From NCBI GenBank assembly GCA_003971905.1, contig RSEE01000044.1, forward strand, positions 248,001-312,000: a stretch of 64,000 nt of DNA. The letters run 5' to 3'. Position 1 is the stretch's first letter. Every line of letters begins with the position of its first letter. The translations under genes and the position numbers were made by a program. The notes below the pieces were generated by a model that saw nothing but the letters and a program-made list of their open reading frames with translations, did not search any database and was not told where the DNA came from. Origin of the DNA: Moniliella sp. 'wahieum'. Lineage: Eukaryota > Basidiomycota > Moniliellomycetes > Moniliellales > Moniliellaceae. Shown one piece after another: positions 47,008 through 58,622 of the stretch.

Positions 47008-48499
47008 GAGCTACAATCTGAAGCACCCCACTGGCGCAAAGGATCAATACTCAGCACCACCATCGCGCCACCGTCACCCACACACCACCCCAACGCCACC
47101 ATCGGCACCACACCAACCAATTCAAAAAAAAAACAAAGGAAAAATCAGCCACCATGCCCCCCGAACTGGAAGAAAACACCCCTCCTCCCGAAGTCTCTGT
47201 CATCGAAGAGGCGCAGGACATCGACGAACGACCACCACCCCTGTCTCCGACCCGACCTGGCAACAGGCCCTCACCGACGTCAGAGACAACCTCCTCGCAA
47301 GCACCCGCGCGTTCAAGCCCACAGCGCTGACAATCTCCGCTCCACATGCCGCTCGTTCGCTACGGATGCACCACGGCGGCGTATGGACCGAAGAGCAAGA
47401 AAACCCGGGCGGAAAGGAAATTGGATCTACACGCTCACCCTCGCGTTGGAGAAATATGTATTGGCCGTTGAATTCACGAAGCCGCAAAACACCCGTGAGG
47501 CCCTTGCATCCGCGAGTGAGCATGGCCGAGCTTCGCCACGCTGAGAAACGCGCGTCAAAAGAGATCGAGCGTACCAACGCGACGCGCAAGGACGCCTTCC
47601 GCGACCCCACCGAATTGCTCTGGGAGCCCTCCATCCTCAACATCCTGGACCGCATCCCCCCGCCGCGAAGGACATCGTTCGCTCCGGTCCATCGTCCCAC
47701 ACTACGACTCGTCCCTCGATCTACGCCTCCAGAACCTTCTGTGGTCCCACCTCCGAACGACTTCAATCTGCCATTTTGCACAGGACAACGTTGACACGTC
47801 GCTGACTTGCTCCGTGCCCTGCGAACAAATACGGTACGGTCGACTGCAACGTATCATGAATTGTCCATCGCTTTCACCACTGCTACCAAAACCGGCGCAG
47901 CGGGAGCGCGTTCCTATCTGAAATGGGGACGCTCCGCAACCGGATCAGCGCAACCACACCGTGTCGGACGAGCAATTCCGCCGTATCCTCGTCGGGGCCC
48001 TCCGCGACCTGGTGACGTCGCCGCCTAGAAGCACATGACTCTGGCGGAGACAATGCAAGACGTTGGAGAGAATCCCAGCGACCCCGAGTACAGAATTCCG
48101 TACCGGGCCGTCACCCCGGACCGCCAACTCGGGCGCGGCAAACACGACAGCGCGGGATCCCAGCAGCATAGCGGGGGTCCTCCTGCCGGTGCATCTCCCC
48201 GTAGCGGGGTCTCTTGCGAGGAAAGCCGTCCGGCCACACCGGGGTTCCTTCGAACAACAAATGGCACCGCAACAGCTCCGCGCGAGCGCACATTGCCACC
48301 GAAGACGACGTTCTCGAAGGGGAGACCTGTCTGTGGACCTTGCCCTATCTGACAAATAGGAACTCGCGGGCAACCAGGACATCCAGTCTCGTCACGACTC
48401 GGGCGCGGATCCTAGCATTGGAAGGATCTCAGGGTATTCAAAAACCCTCAAGCCCAGCAACCGCTCAATCGAAATCGCTGATGGAAACTATTAAAGCCA

Positions 48500-51400
48500 G
48501 TGGGCGGAACATGTAGCATCGGTATCAAGTGTACCGACGGCAAATGTATCCATGTTAGACTACCCGGCAGTCTATACGTCCCCGGCATAGCAAGCAATCT
48601 CACGAGCGTAGCGCAAATAAGTGACGCAGGCCACGCATCCTGGTTCGCCCCCCACCGAAAAGGTATCTGGTTAAATGACAAGCATGGCAAATATCACCAA
48701 ATCGCGGATTCCTCATACAAGCTGAACATCGTCCCGAAACCGACACCCACAAACGAACACGCGGCCAAAGCTGCCGTCGCCACCCAACACACCGCAGCCA
48801 ACACCATCGAGCACGTCATGTACGTTCACCAACAGTACAACCACGCCGCGCTAGACCTACTCCCGACACTAACCGCCAACGCGCGAGCGAGCCTCCGCGT
48901 CAGCCCTGCCCAAATCCGACGCATCCGCCCCTTCTGGCATTGTCCCACCTGCACAAAAGCTCTGGCCAAAGCGCCCAGCCACCCTTCGCGCCACGGCCGC
49001 CGCATTTCGGAACGTCCTTTCGAAGTACTGCACGCCGACGTAGTCGACCTCCCTCGCATCACTGGCATGGGACATGGATACGCCCTGGTCGCGGTTGATG
49101 ACTGGAGCCGTTACACCTTCGCTGTTCCCCTAAAGACGAAAGGACAAGCCACGGCGGAGCTGAAAAAACTCATCACCCGCGAGCAACGCATCGGAAAGGA
49201 CCGTCTGCTTCGCATCTTGAAGACAGACAATGCCCCCGAGCTCACCAGCGCACTCCGTCCGTTCCTTGAATCCGAAGGTATCACGACGGAAACCACCATA
49301 CCAGGCCAAAGTCAATCAAATGGGGTGGCCGAGCGAGCCATCCAGGCAATCACCACACGCGCGCGCCAACTCATCATCGCCTCGGGCCTCCCGACATCAA
49401 ACTGGTGGCAGGATGCCTTGCTGGCAGGGTGCTGGACGCACAACCTCATGCCACCGACATCTCCACGCCAGGGCACACAATCTCGGGCTGAGCTGTACAA
49501 GGGGTCACCCCCACCGCTGCCAATGCACGCCTTCGGATCCTTGGCGTACCTTCACCTGGCCCAGGACCAACGTGACCATAAGCTCAGTCCGCGGGCTGTC
49601 GAAGCCATGCTCGTCGGGTACGACGCAGGTCGAGGTACAAAGGGTTGGCGCTGGGCTGTGTACGACCCGTCCATGGGCACGTTCCGATCCCAATGGGCAA
49701 AACCATACAAGTGGACCCAGCGCCAATACCACGAGGTTTTCCCCGACCGCTTTCCGCCTGACGTATCTCGCTTCCCCGCTCAACCCCTGCCTGACAGAAC
49801 TATGACTGACACTGAAACCAAAAAGGGAGAAGAAAAAATGAACAAAATTGAAGTTGCAAATCCCAACACACCACCGAGAATCAACACTGATACTGACGCG
49901 ACCATCGCAAGACAAAACGACACCCATCCAACCACCCCCACCACCAGACGGTACCCCGCCCGGACCCACCAGCGCCGTTTTGACCTTGACTGGGCACAGC
50001 TCCCCGTAGCGGACGACCCTCATGATGGTGACTTCCACGCACACGCTGCCGCGCTGCCTCCGGTTCCCCTCCCTGACGGTAGTCGTAGTCCTGCGATCGG
50101 CCTACGCTTCCCACTGCCCGACACTGCCCTGCCCGCGTACAGCGACGGTCTCCATCCGCCTGAATACAAGGCGATGATCGCCCTTAGCGAGCCAGGGCCG
50201 CACGAGCGCATCCAGCTCACCAAGGACGGAGTACCTGTTGCACCCAAGACAATGAAGGGCCTCCAATCACACCCCTCATTCGAACCAGTGCTGGAGGCGA
50301 TGCGCACGGAAATCGACACCCTAGCCCGCTACGGCACATTCGAAGTCGTCACGCCCCCTCCAGACGCGCAGCTGCTGATTGGTCTATGGCGCATCAACAC
50401 CAAAACGGACGCGGACGGAAATTTCCTACGCTACCGAGCCCGTCTCGTTGCCGGGGGCCACCAGCAGGATGCTGACACATGGGGACAAACATTCGCCCCT
50501 GCCGTGCGCACTCCTGCCATCCTCAGCCTTATCGCCCTTGCTGGAAAGTTCGGCCTCCACCTCTTCACTGCTGATGTGCACTCTGCCTATTTGAACGCTC
50601 CCCTCACGGAAAAAGTGTACCTCCGCCCACCCCCATTCTTTCCCGAGGAAAAAGGCAAGGTCTGGCGTCTCCGGAAAAGCCTATATGGCCTCCACCAATC
50701 CGGCGCAAACTGGGCGGTATTCATCCGTGACTTGCTCCGCGGAGACATGGGTTTTGTACAATCTCTGGCTGAGCCGTGCTTGTTCATCCGACCCCGTAAA
50801 GGCGACACGGTCCTCCTTGCCGTGCACACCGACGATCTTCTCATCGCCTGCACGTCTCACGCACGCTACGATTCCTTCCTCACTGAGATCAACACCCATA
50901 TCGAGGTGCGGGGAAACGGCCCCCTACACTACCATCTTGGCTGCCAGTACGACACCATAAACGGGAAACTGTACCTTAGCCAGCCAAAATTCATTGAGGA
51001 ATCCATTGCCAAACATGAGGTTCCGCCACCCCTGGTTATGGGCCTCCCCCACCCCAGCAAGATGATCCCCGCGCGCACCGACCCCGAACCGCCCGCACTG
51101 CCCGCCGAGAGACGCGACTATCAAGCCAAAGTAGGATCTGGGCTGTGGGCTGCCCGCATGTGCCGCCCTGATGCGCTGTTCGGCATCTCAGCTCTAAGCC
51201 GAGCAACTGCCGATCCCTCCAAGGCCCACCGCGCTGCGGCAACAAACTTCCTCCGCTACCTCTACGGTACCAAGGGCTACGGTCTCCGACTAACACCCGA
51301 GCCTGACGCACCCGCTCTCGCGCTATACACGGATGCCGACCTGGCTGGAGACCCTGACCAATGGCGTTCCACGTCGGGATGCCTGCTTTTCGTCTACGGG

Positions 51401-51832
51401 GTTCCAGTGTCCTGGAGGAGCGTGCGTCAACCCAAGAGCGTCACCAACACTGCTGCGGCCGAATATACGGCGGGATATGAGGGCCTCATTGATGCGAACT
51501 ACGTTAAAAACATCTTACTGGAGCTCGGTGCCATCACCTCAGACGAGCCCATACACTGGTACTGCGACAACATGGCGGCACTTGCCTTGGCCGAAAAAGT
51601 GGGCAGCACGGGCAAACTACGTGAGCTGAACATCCGGTACCACAACGTACGCCAGCATGTCGACTCGGGCGAAGTCAAAATCGCGCACATTGCTGGAAAC
51701 GAGAACCCGGCCGACATCCTCACCAAACCAGCCACTAAGGTCTCACTCCTGGCCAACTTGCCTCGCCTCAAGCTTGAGGACGTTACAACCTTCCATCGTG
51801 CCACTGAGACCTCTGGCCAGCGGGGGTGTTGA
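48500..51832 (+). mobile_element. pol region of the Copia element (integrase, reverse transcriptase, RNase H)
   Basis: A single open reading frame of about 1,110 codons. In order it shows a GAG-pre-integrase/zinc-binding part with His and CPTC-type Cys pairs, an integrase core (HADVVDLPR, TDNAPELTS, SQSNGVAERAIQ), a linker, a reverse transcriptase with WRINTKTDADG and a TDDLL active-site strand, and an RNase H part with the tRNA-like ending ENPADILTKPA. This order defines the Copia superfamily. Confidence 0.93.
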
Positions 51833-52038
51833 CCACCAGTGGTCTAGAGCCCATCGGCCTTCAGTGACACGTGGCCCGATCCACACAGTGCACCGGGGCA
51901 GTGAGTTCCGACCCTTCCACGGGTTTCCACTGGCCTCCAGGCCAGGAGCCTATCAAGGCCCATAGCTCTAGCTCTCCTTAGCTCTTGAATGCCATCTCCA
52001 TCGACCATCGCCAGCATCGCTAGCTAGGCCTGTGGACA
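51827..52038 (+). repeat. 3' LTR of the Copia element
   Basis: About 212 bases, TGTTGACC...GTGGACA. A short purine-rich GCGGGGG stretch directly precedes it, where a polypurine tract is expected. The stop codon of the pol frame overlaps the start of this LTR. Confidence 0.92.
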
Positions 52039-52043
52039 TTCCG
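52039..52043. repeat. Target-site duplication TTCCG, right copy
   Basis: Matches 46794-46798 exactly. Confidence 0.85.
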
Positions 52044-52334
52044 GCCCCATCGAGCCCTGTCGAACATCGACGGTAGAAAAATCAGAAAGCAGGCAGTTGA
52101 TGGTGTGTATGCATTGCACATGAGCTACAGAGGTTACAGAATATTCATGTCATCCTGCGGAAGGAATATTGGAAGGATTGCACTGGAAAAGGATCCGACG
52201 GGCTTGGGCTACCAGCGCCACTACCCTAGTGTGGCCGGCGACATCGACCTTCGGCCATCGGCTATCAGTAAAATATACACATTTCGCCCACATATATATG
52301 GTGCATGGACCATCAACCATCGGCCATCGGCCAT

Positions 52335-52377
52335 TAACGTAGTTCAACGTTCAACGTTCAACGTTTAACGTTCAACC
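52335..52377. repeat. TTCAACG tandem array (palindrome AACGTT)
   Basis: Four to five TTCAACG units with overlapping AACGTT palindromes, just downstream of the retroelement. Confidence 0.75.
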
Positions 52378-52378
52378 G

Positions 52379-53490
52379 TCAAATATCTCGGCCATCTCGT
52401 AACAGGAGATGGAGATGGGGGGAAAAGATGAGGATCATATTCATCGAGTGGAAAGAGGACGAGGTATATATGCCTCGGAGCATTATAGGGATGAAACGTA
52501 CACTGGCCAAGGCGAATCGTGCAACATGGCGGGGCAACTCTTCCACGATGCGGCAATCCGATTCAGACTGAACACGTCCAGTTACAACCATTGGCTGATA
52601 GACATCCAGATCGAATCCAGGGTACCGTGCACCTTTTGTCAGTTGTAACGCCAATGGTTTGAACCTCGCCAATCGTAAACGTGCGTAAACGGAGCTTGGC
52701 TTCCGGATGGTCGCTCGGGAACCTTCCATACGAATGGTTACCCGGTGACCTTCACTTATCACTTCCCCGGTTTCGGCGACCACATTCTTGGCTAGGGTGA
52801 AACGGGGTAAGTGATGTGCAACCTTTGACTGCTCATGTACTGGGAATCGAGCCACCTGTTGATGGGTCAGGCGAGGGAGAAAGTGCCGATTCAAATGATG
52901 ATTTGGTTGATACATATGGCTTTGAAGGTAACATATCCTGGTGGGCGATGCATGCGCGGTTAGCTTCGAGCAACCATTGAATCGCCAAATGTTTTGCGGA
53001 GGGGGCGTACGGGCGTTCTTTTGGCCCTGATATCAGCCAAGCATCGAGATATCAGATTCGGCGCACCGGAGGGGCGAGGGAATTGCACCATCTTGTTTAC
53101 CTTGCCATTGAAGTAAGGCGAAACCAGGGGTCAAGCAGTGTCGGATCCCTTCTTTGCGCAAAAGGACGCGGATAATGTCGCGGCTGGTGGGGTTGTGTCC
53201 ATTTGCCCGTATTGCGACACGTGCAGGCCCTACTTTGAAAACGGGAGAATCTCTGCAAGACATCAATAGTGATGCCCTGGTATCAAGTGGTCCTTCATCT
53301 GTTGTGTCTTGGACCTTGCGTGCCCGGTGGATTCTTGACGTGCCTGTATATGGACCCCAAACGTAGCGGGGGGGTGGGGGGGATCTTTGGACAGCACACA
53401 TTGATAGAGTAGGGTGTCACTGTTGGTGACGGGGCACCAATGGTTTTCGTTTTCCGGAGCAAGTTCCGGGTTCTGGCGATTATACCGCAT
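52379..53490 (-). CDS. Possible uncharacterised gene
   Basis: Three minus-strand frames read like ordinary protein: MRYNRQNPELAPENENHWC (from 53490), RVAIRANGHNPTSRDIIRVL then GFALLQWQGKQDGAIPSPLR (ending 53033), and a 178-codon frame from 52915 with FTLAKNVVAETGEVISEGHR and YARLRLARFKPLALQLTKG. Charge and hydrophobic spacing are better than in nearby shadow frames, so a gene with one or two introns is plausible. I recognise no family. It lies next to the retroelement but shares no sequence with it that I can see. Confidence 0.33.
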
Positions 53491-54097
53491 GCGGCTGGCA
53501 GATTTTGTTCCTTGGGGAGATGGTGATGGTGTCCCTGTAGGAGAGTTCTTCAGCTAGGTGAATGTTGAGCCAGGTGGCTCGTGCTTTGGCCAATGTCCCT
53601 TCAGTTCCTCCTCAGGCCTAGGAGTTCCGTTGTTTTCTCTCTCCTGTTTTACCTTGTTCCGCAGCTTAGCCCCTGGTGGCGACTCGCTGCTTGATGTTCC
53701 TCAGTAGGCGTTGCTGGTTGGCTTAGACCACACCACCACCACCACTACTAGTGCGATTGCATCACCCTCGAGGACCACCTGGACTCCAGGTCTCATCAGT
53801 GAACAGGTGTATATCTGTCCGGAGGTGGGCTTGAGCGCGTATTCAATTTGTTTTGTTCGAGAGAGGAGGCTGCGGCTATACAGAAGAAGAGTCTTCATAG
53901 TATCAAATCGACGCAGGCTCGCGCGCTCACGCGCTCACGAGTGACCAGGCCCCTGGGGGCTGAGCCTCAGCGCCCAGCCTGAGCCCGAAGGCTGAGGTTA
54001 CCCATGTTACATCCCTAGAGCACGTCCATTTCAATATAGCGATCCCTAGAGAATATAGCGATGGGAAACGCCTGTGCACTTTTTGCATAAGCCTCAC

Positions 54098-54370
54098 GTG
54101 AGGTCAGCCCCCGGGTGGCGCAGCCACCCGTCCCAGCCACCAGCAACAATCGGTGATATTATTTCGTCTTTCCAGCGTGGAAGGGTTCCAGCGTGGAACG
54201 GTGGCCGGTGGAACGGTGGCTAAGGTGGCGATGGGGGGAACGGTGGCTACGGTGGCTAAGGTGGCGACGTGGAACGGTGACAAAGGTGGCGACGCAGCAC
54301 CAAGCTGGGGCGAAGCACCAGCCGACCGGGCCGTAGGCCGGTGGTCCTCCTCGTGTGTTACATCTCTATG
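54098..54370 (+). repeat. Small interspersed repeat, copy A, with GGTGGCTAA minisatellite core
   Basis: It opens with the perfect inverted repeat GGGTGGCGCAGCCACCC (54113-54129), then AATCGGTGAT, then a core of about five GGAACGGTGGCTAAGGTGG-like units, and ends with ACCGGGCCGTAGGCCGGTGG, another inverted repeat, followed by CTCCTCGTG. The order matches copy B. Confidence 0.65.
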
Positions 54371-54512
54371 TTGCATCCATATCATTGACAGAGCTTAAGG
54401 CTGGGACAGGGAAACGCTGCGTCTAAACCGAGCCGTTCATCTTGCGGGAAGAGTTACTTGATAGCGCCACCAATTATAAGATTGGAGGAATCGTCATGCA
54501 CTTTTACATCAG

Positions 54513-54696
54513 CTGACCGTGCCACGTTCCACGCCACCGCAGTCAGCGCGTCAGCACGAATCGGTGATGTTTTTTACGGTGGCGAAGGGGAACGGTGACT
54601 AAGGTGGCGAAGGGGGAACGGTGGCTAAGGTGGTGACGCAGCAGCTGACCGGGCCGTAGGCCCGGTGGTCTCCTCGTGTTACATGTTACAGCTTAT
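54513..54696 (+). repeat. Small interspersed repeat, copy B
   Basis: Contains AATCGGTGAT, two to three GGTGGC(T/G)AAGGGG core units, GACGCAGCAGCTGACC, the inverted repeat CCGGGCCGTAGGCCCGG and CTCCTCGTGTTACAT, in the same order as copy A but with a shorter core. Confidence 0.65.
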
Positions 54697-55408
54697 CGAT
54701 CTTATCGACAAGCGGGACGAGCGACGAGCAACGAGAGGGAGATGAACGGTCACTAGCACTAGGTCACTTACATGTTGCATAGTTCTTGCATGACAATATT
54801 TTCTTCGCGCGAGCGACCCTGCCCTCAGGGACTACAGCGGCCTCACGTCGCAGGGCAGCACAAGCATGCTCTCCAACACCATGCTTCTGATTTTGGGGTG
54901 ATGATCGATGAAACAGTGGCCCCAAGCCTCAATTTGAGGTGGTACAGTCACTTCTCGCTCCGCAAGTCTCAGCTCGATCCCTGTATGACCCCTGGTGAAG
55001 CGACCACACAGCTGCATCCCTTTTACGCGAACTGCATACCCCCGCCCACCACCTTTCCCCCACATCTTCTGTTGAGCCAGTACTGCCACTCCGGAATGCC
55101 TCCCTCCCGCACCAGAAGGATGTCCCTAACATCTTGGACCAGGAACGTCGGTCTCCGCCCGAGGGACACAGGACGTATCAAGCCTAAGCCGGAGCCCGGT
55201 GGAGACTGCTGTCAAAGTTGAAGAGTCGACCCCTGAAGAACCACTTGGGCACCAGTGGGGCCCACAGCGGCTCCGAAGGGCGGGGGAGAGGGACGAGAGG
55301 AGAAGAAACCGAATGTTGTAGGCCCTCCTTCCTCTTCCCGGGCTCCCGTACCGATTCATTTAAGGCTTTTGGATCGACTGAACCTGCCGCTGCAGAAACG
55401 TGACGGCG

Positions 55409-56671
55409 ATGGACAACGATGAAGATGCGCTGGATGTTACCGTTGACACCGTCGTCCCCCGCACTACAGATGCCGATGAGAGTCTCGTTAATCAGGAGGA
55501 ATTTCCTTGTATTCCCCCTGATCTGTCCCTTTCGCCCGCGGAGGGTCTTATTTCATGTTACCGCTCGTTACACGGCAACTTGTATCTCTCCAAGGGCAGT
55601 GACATCACTCCATGAGGACAACAAGAAACTTCGGGAGCTCTTTGTGTCAAACAGTGCGAAGCAAGAATCATTCGCCAGGGGCTTTACCATGGCCAACCCA
55701 CGCCAGTATTTCGAACGCTTGCTGGAGCACAACAAGGTCAGGACCATCACCTCTCCCAGCATACCCCACAGGATTAATACTTTAAAAGTACTGACATTTT
55801 CTCTCTCTTTACATGAACGGATCGCTACTAGCAGAAATGGTGCAAAGAGCTCGCGTATGGGTTTTTTGCATCCTGAGAGCAGGGCCTTCAACAACAAAGA
55901 TTTAGGCTGTTCTTCCGTCGGCAACTGGCTTGTTCTCCTCGAGGTCTTGAGGAGTTCAACTTTGACGCGGGACAACTCCTGGCTCACATCGGTCGAGAAA
56001 AACAGTTTATCCAAGTCCTGTTGACGGTGTTCCGAACCCGATCTGGTCCACCATGCGTCGTCGCATTTTCGATTTGGCGGTACGTTGTGCAATATCGGAT
56101 ATGACCTTGACGTTGTTGCTTGCAGTCAGAGATATTGACTTCGGATCATTTCAGCCCATGACTTTGGATGCATCGAACCAGGAGGACTGGATGCGCCAAG
56201 CTTCGTCATGGATAGGAAAGATTTGGGGGGTATAGGGATTAACACCCCAAACTGGGCGTACCATGGTGTCTCGTCGGAAAGCTGTGAACCTCCTTCTGGC
56301 TGCAGCGATTTATAAGGAAATGTCGGGGCGTGCAGCCAGACTCAACCCCCACCAGGGGCAGGGATCCAGGATCTCGGGACAACCAGGTCGAAATCGGCGA
56401 GGAGTTTGATGAGCTGCCAGAGGAAGACCCACTGCACAACGAGCCACGCATCCGGAAAGGGCATCAGAGGACGAAAACAATGGACGCGTGGGCGGAGATC
56501 CAAACATTGATTGACAATGAACCCCGTATCATGGAGAAGTGCCGTGCAAACAGTGGTATTACCAAGACGGTGGAATGGGTCGAAGGCATTTCTCCTCTCC
56601 TTCGCTTTCCTCCTTCAGCAGCTATTTCAAGGGCTCACCAACCTCCTCTCCCCTACGAAAGCTCACTGTAA
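55409..56671 (+). CDS. Possible uncharacterised gene with introns
   Basis: The start at 55409 reads MDNDEDALDVTVDTVVPRTT. After a slip, DNKKLRELFVSNSAKQ and NPRQYFERLLEHNK follow, then an intron (about 55738-55833) joining to KWCKELAYGFFAS. The next piece, RFRLFFRRQLACSPRGLEEF then LLAHIGREKQFIQVLLTVF, leads to an intron at about 56075-56128 (GTACGT...TTGCAG). A tail with DQVEIGEEFDELPEEDPL-like acidic text and KTMDAWAEIQTLIDNEPRI follows. Protein-like readable text also occurs just upstream (55040-55310, with VETAVKVEESTPEEP). No family is recognised. The second intron could instead be read through. Limits are approximate. Confidence 0.35.
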
Positions 56672-57475
56672 GTTGATTGCGAAGCCCCATTGGTTTGGAG
56701 GAGAAGATGGCCATACGAAACATGGTGGGTGTGAGGGCCTGGCTGCTGAAGGGGCATTGATTTTCAAGCGCAACGTGTTCGGCCGCGATGGCGAAAGTTG
56801 ATGTGGCCGCAGGCCAGAATGGACACCCTTTCGCTACCCATAATATAGCTAAAGAGAAGATGCATTTAATCGAATAGGGAAAACATCCCACTTCTCGAAA
56901 GATGCGCCTATACACTTGGAATACAGTGCTAACCGTCCCCGCCCCTACACATTATGGAAATAACGCATGCTTTTTGTCGAAGCCTCTGGCGTGGCTTTTT
57001 CCCACGTAATGCGAGGATGTCAACTTGGGATTAAACAGAGGAAATCGGCGACGAACGCATGGGATTTTCCTGCTATATGACCCTGGCGCAACACGAGGCC
57101 CACCGAGGTTAAGCTAATACTTCTGTGACAGCGAGTTTGAGATAAAAATGGCAGTTTGGATGCAGTTGGGCAGCATCCGACATGATATTTTAAACCAGCA
57201 AGTTGTGCCGGGAACTTGTCCCAACAGATAAACGTTAAACCCTGCAGCCGTGGTCTGACAATCGAGACAATCATTAGTCATGCTAGTCATGGCAGTTCGT
57301 CGTCACGCCTCATTCTTATGTATATAGCCTCTGTGGCAGTTAGTATGTGTCAATGCCCAATAGTTCGGAACTCCAAACGAAGCATAGCGGGAAGTCTCTG
57401 GGTGCTAGCGAAGGCTACTGACCCCCAGTCTCTCCAAAAAAAGGGCCTCATTCCGGTGCCTTCGATGACGAATCT

Positions 57476-57505
57476 CTCGATCATCGATCATCGATCATCG
57501 ATCAC
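57476..57505. repeat. GATCATC array (palindromes ATCGAT, TGATCA)
   Basis: Three to four GATCATC units in a row, repeated again in part near 57538-57550. Confidence 0.7.
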
Positions 57506-57636
57506 AAGGTCGAAAGCTTCACTTGTTGAGCTTAATTCATCGATCATCGACGTGCCAAGCCAAGTGTCTGTGGCTTCCATCCGAACGTTTCGCGGTGCAG
57601 TGTATGTAAGTACTATATAAGTAAAGCTCTTGCGGA

Positions 57637-57671
57637 CGTTACGCGCGTTAATACGCGTTACGCGCGTTTTA
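57637..57671. repeat. TTACGCGCG array (palindrome ACGCGT / GCGCGC)
   Basis: GTTACGCGCGTTAATACG-type repeats; same family as at 1373 and 40264. Confidence 0.7.
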
Positions 57672-57789
57672 CGGTTGAGTACGTTGAGGAAATGAAGATC
57701 AAATCTTCTTGCGCCTGTGCCATCAAGGCAACTAAGCTAGAGGGGAGCGGAGCACTGACACTTGGAGCCGCTGAGAGAAGGCCGAGAGG

Positions 57790-57810
57790 CTTAAAGCTTA
57801 AAGCTTAAAA
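57790..57810. repeat. TTAAAGC array (palindrome AAGCTT)
   Basis: Two to three TTAAAGC units forming overlapping AAGCTT palindromes. Confidence 0.65.
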
Positions 57811-58622
57811 GTGGAAGTGTTGTTCTTCACGCCCCACGGAAGAGAAGTAACTACGTGTTATAATTAGGCCCAGGAGAAAATCGACGATCGGGTCTTGAAG
57901 CTTTTGAAGGTTGAATTCAGGTGGAACACGTTGAACGTTGATTACGTGGATTAATGAGATTGACTCGAAGCTGGTTTATCAGTTCGATCATTCCTGAGGC
58001 CTGATCGTCGCGCAGGATATAACGAAGAGGTGAGGCGGTGAGGAGGCCATGGATTCCACCAAACTGAGCTTTTGGGGTGCATCCGGCCCAGAGACAAGCC
58101 TGGGTGCCCGTACTTATCCAATTCTTTCTCCCACCATTAACATCACATTTGCGTTCGGTCATCTTTCACTGAAACGCCGCTTGCAGGACCTCTCTATACG
58201 CGATGTCTATATAAGCATGACCACAGGATCATTTGAAGTAAATGCGTTCTTATTCTTGAAAAAATGGATGGGTGTGCGCCCGAATCATGTTGCACAAGAA
58301 GGGTTATGGCTGGTGGAGTACTCCCCAGGCATTCCTATTCACGATGGGACAGAGAAGCCGGAAGCGTAGATGCCGTGGCCTCTCAGCGATAGAGGGGCCG
58401 GAGGTGATAGAAACATCCGAGTGGGTGCAAAGATTGAACAAAAAAAGCTAGGTCCGTGCATAAAAGATGAAGCACAGTCGAAGGAAAAACAGTGTGAGAT
58501 CCTAAGTTGTTGGCGGTCCAGATGCCACAGTGCCATGAAGAGGGCCAATAAGATAGGTAATGCCGTTTCCGGGTCAACGTTACAACGCCCTGCACCGCCG
58601 AATAAGCTGTGGTACCGGAACC

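Larger units (their letters stand above)
46799..52038 (+). mobile_element. Ty1/Copia LTR retrotransposon, recent insertion
   Basis: A 5.2 kb element with two direct LTRs, a 5-bp target duplication and the Copia domain order (integrase before reverse transcriptase and RNase H). The part from about 47150 to 48490 corresponds to the gag and protease region and appears broken, with several breaks. The pol region after it is open over about 1,100 codons. The two LTRs show no base substitutions that I can see, only about three one-base length differences, so the insertion is very young. Because nearby host genes show similar one-base slips, some apparent damage may be sequence error. It lies in intergenic DNA and interrupts no recognised gene. 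Confidence 0.93.
53491..54771. other. Intergenic region with a duplicated small repeat
   Basis: No supported gene. The main content is the repeat pair at 54098-54370 and 54513-54696. Confidence 0.45.
56672..58622. other. Intergenic region with palindromic-hexamer arrays
   Basis: No supported gene; frames at 58049-58369 and 58370-58663 (+) have no recognisable content. Arrays of ATCGATC, ACGCG and AAGCTT type are listed separately. Confidence 0.45.
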
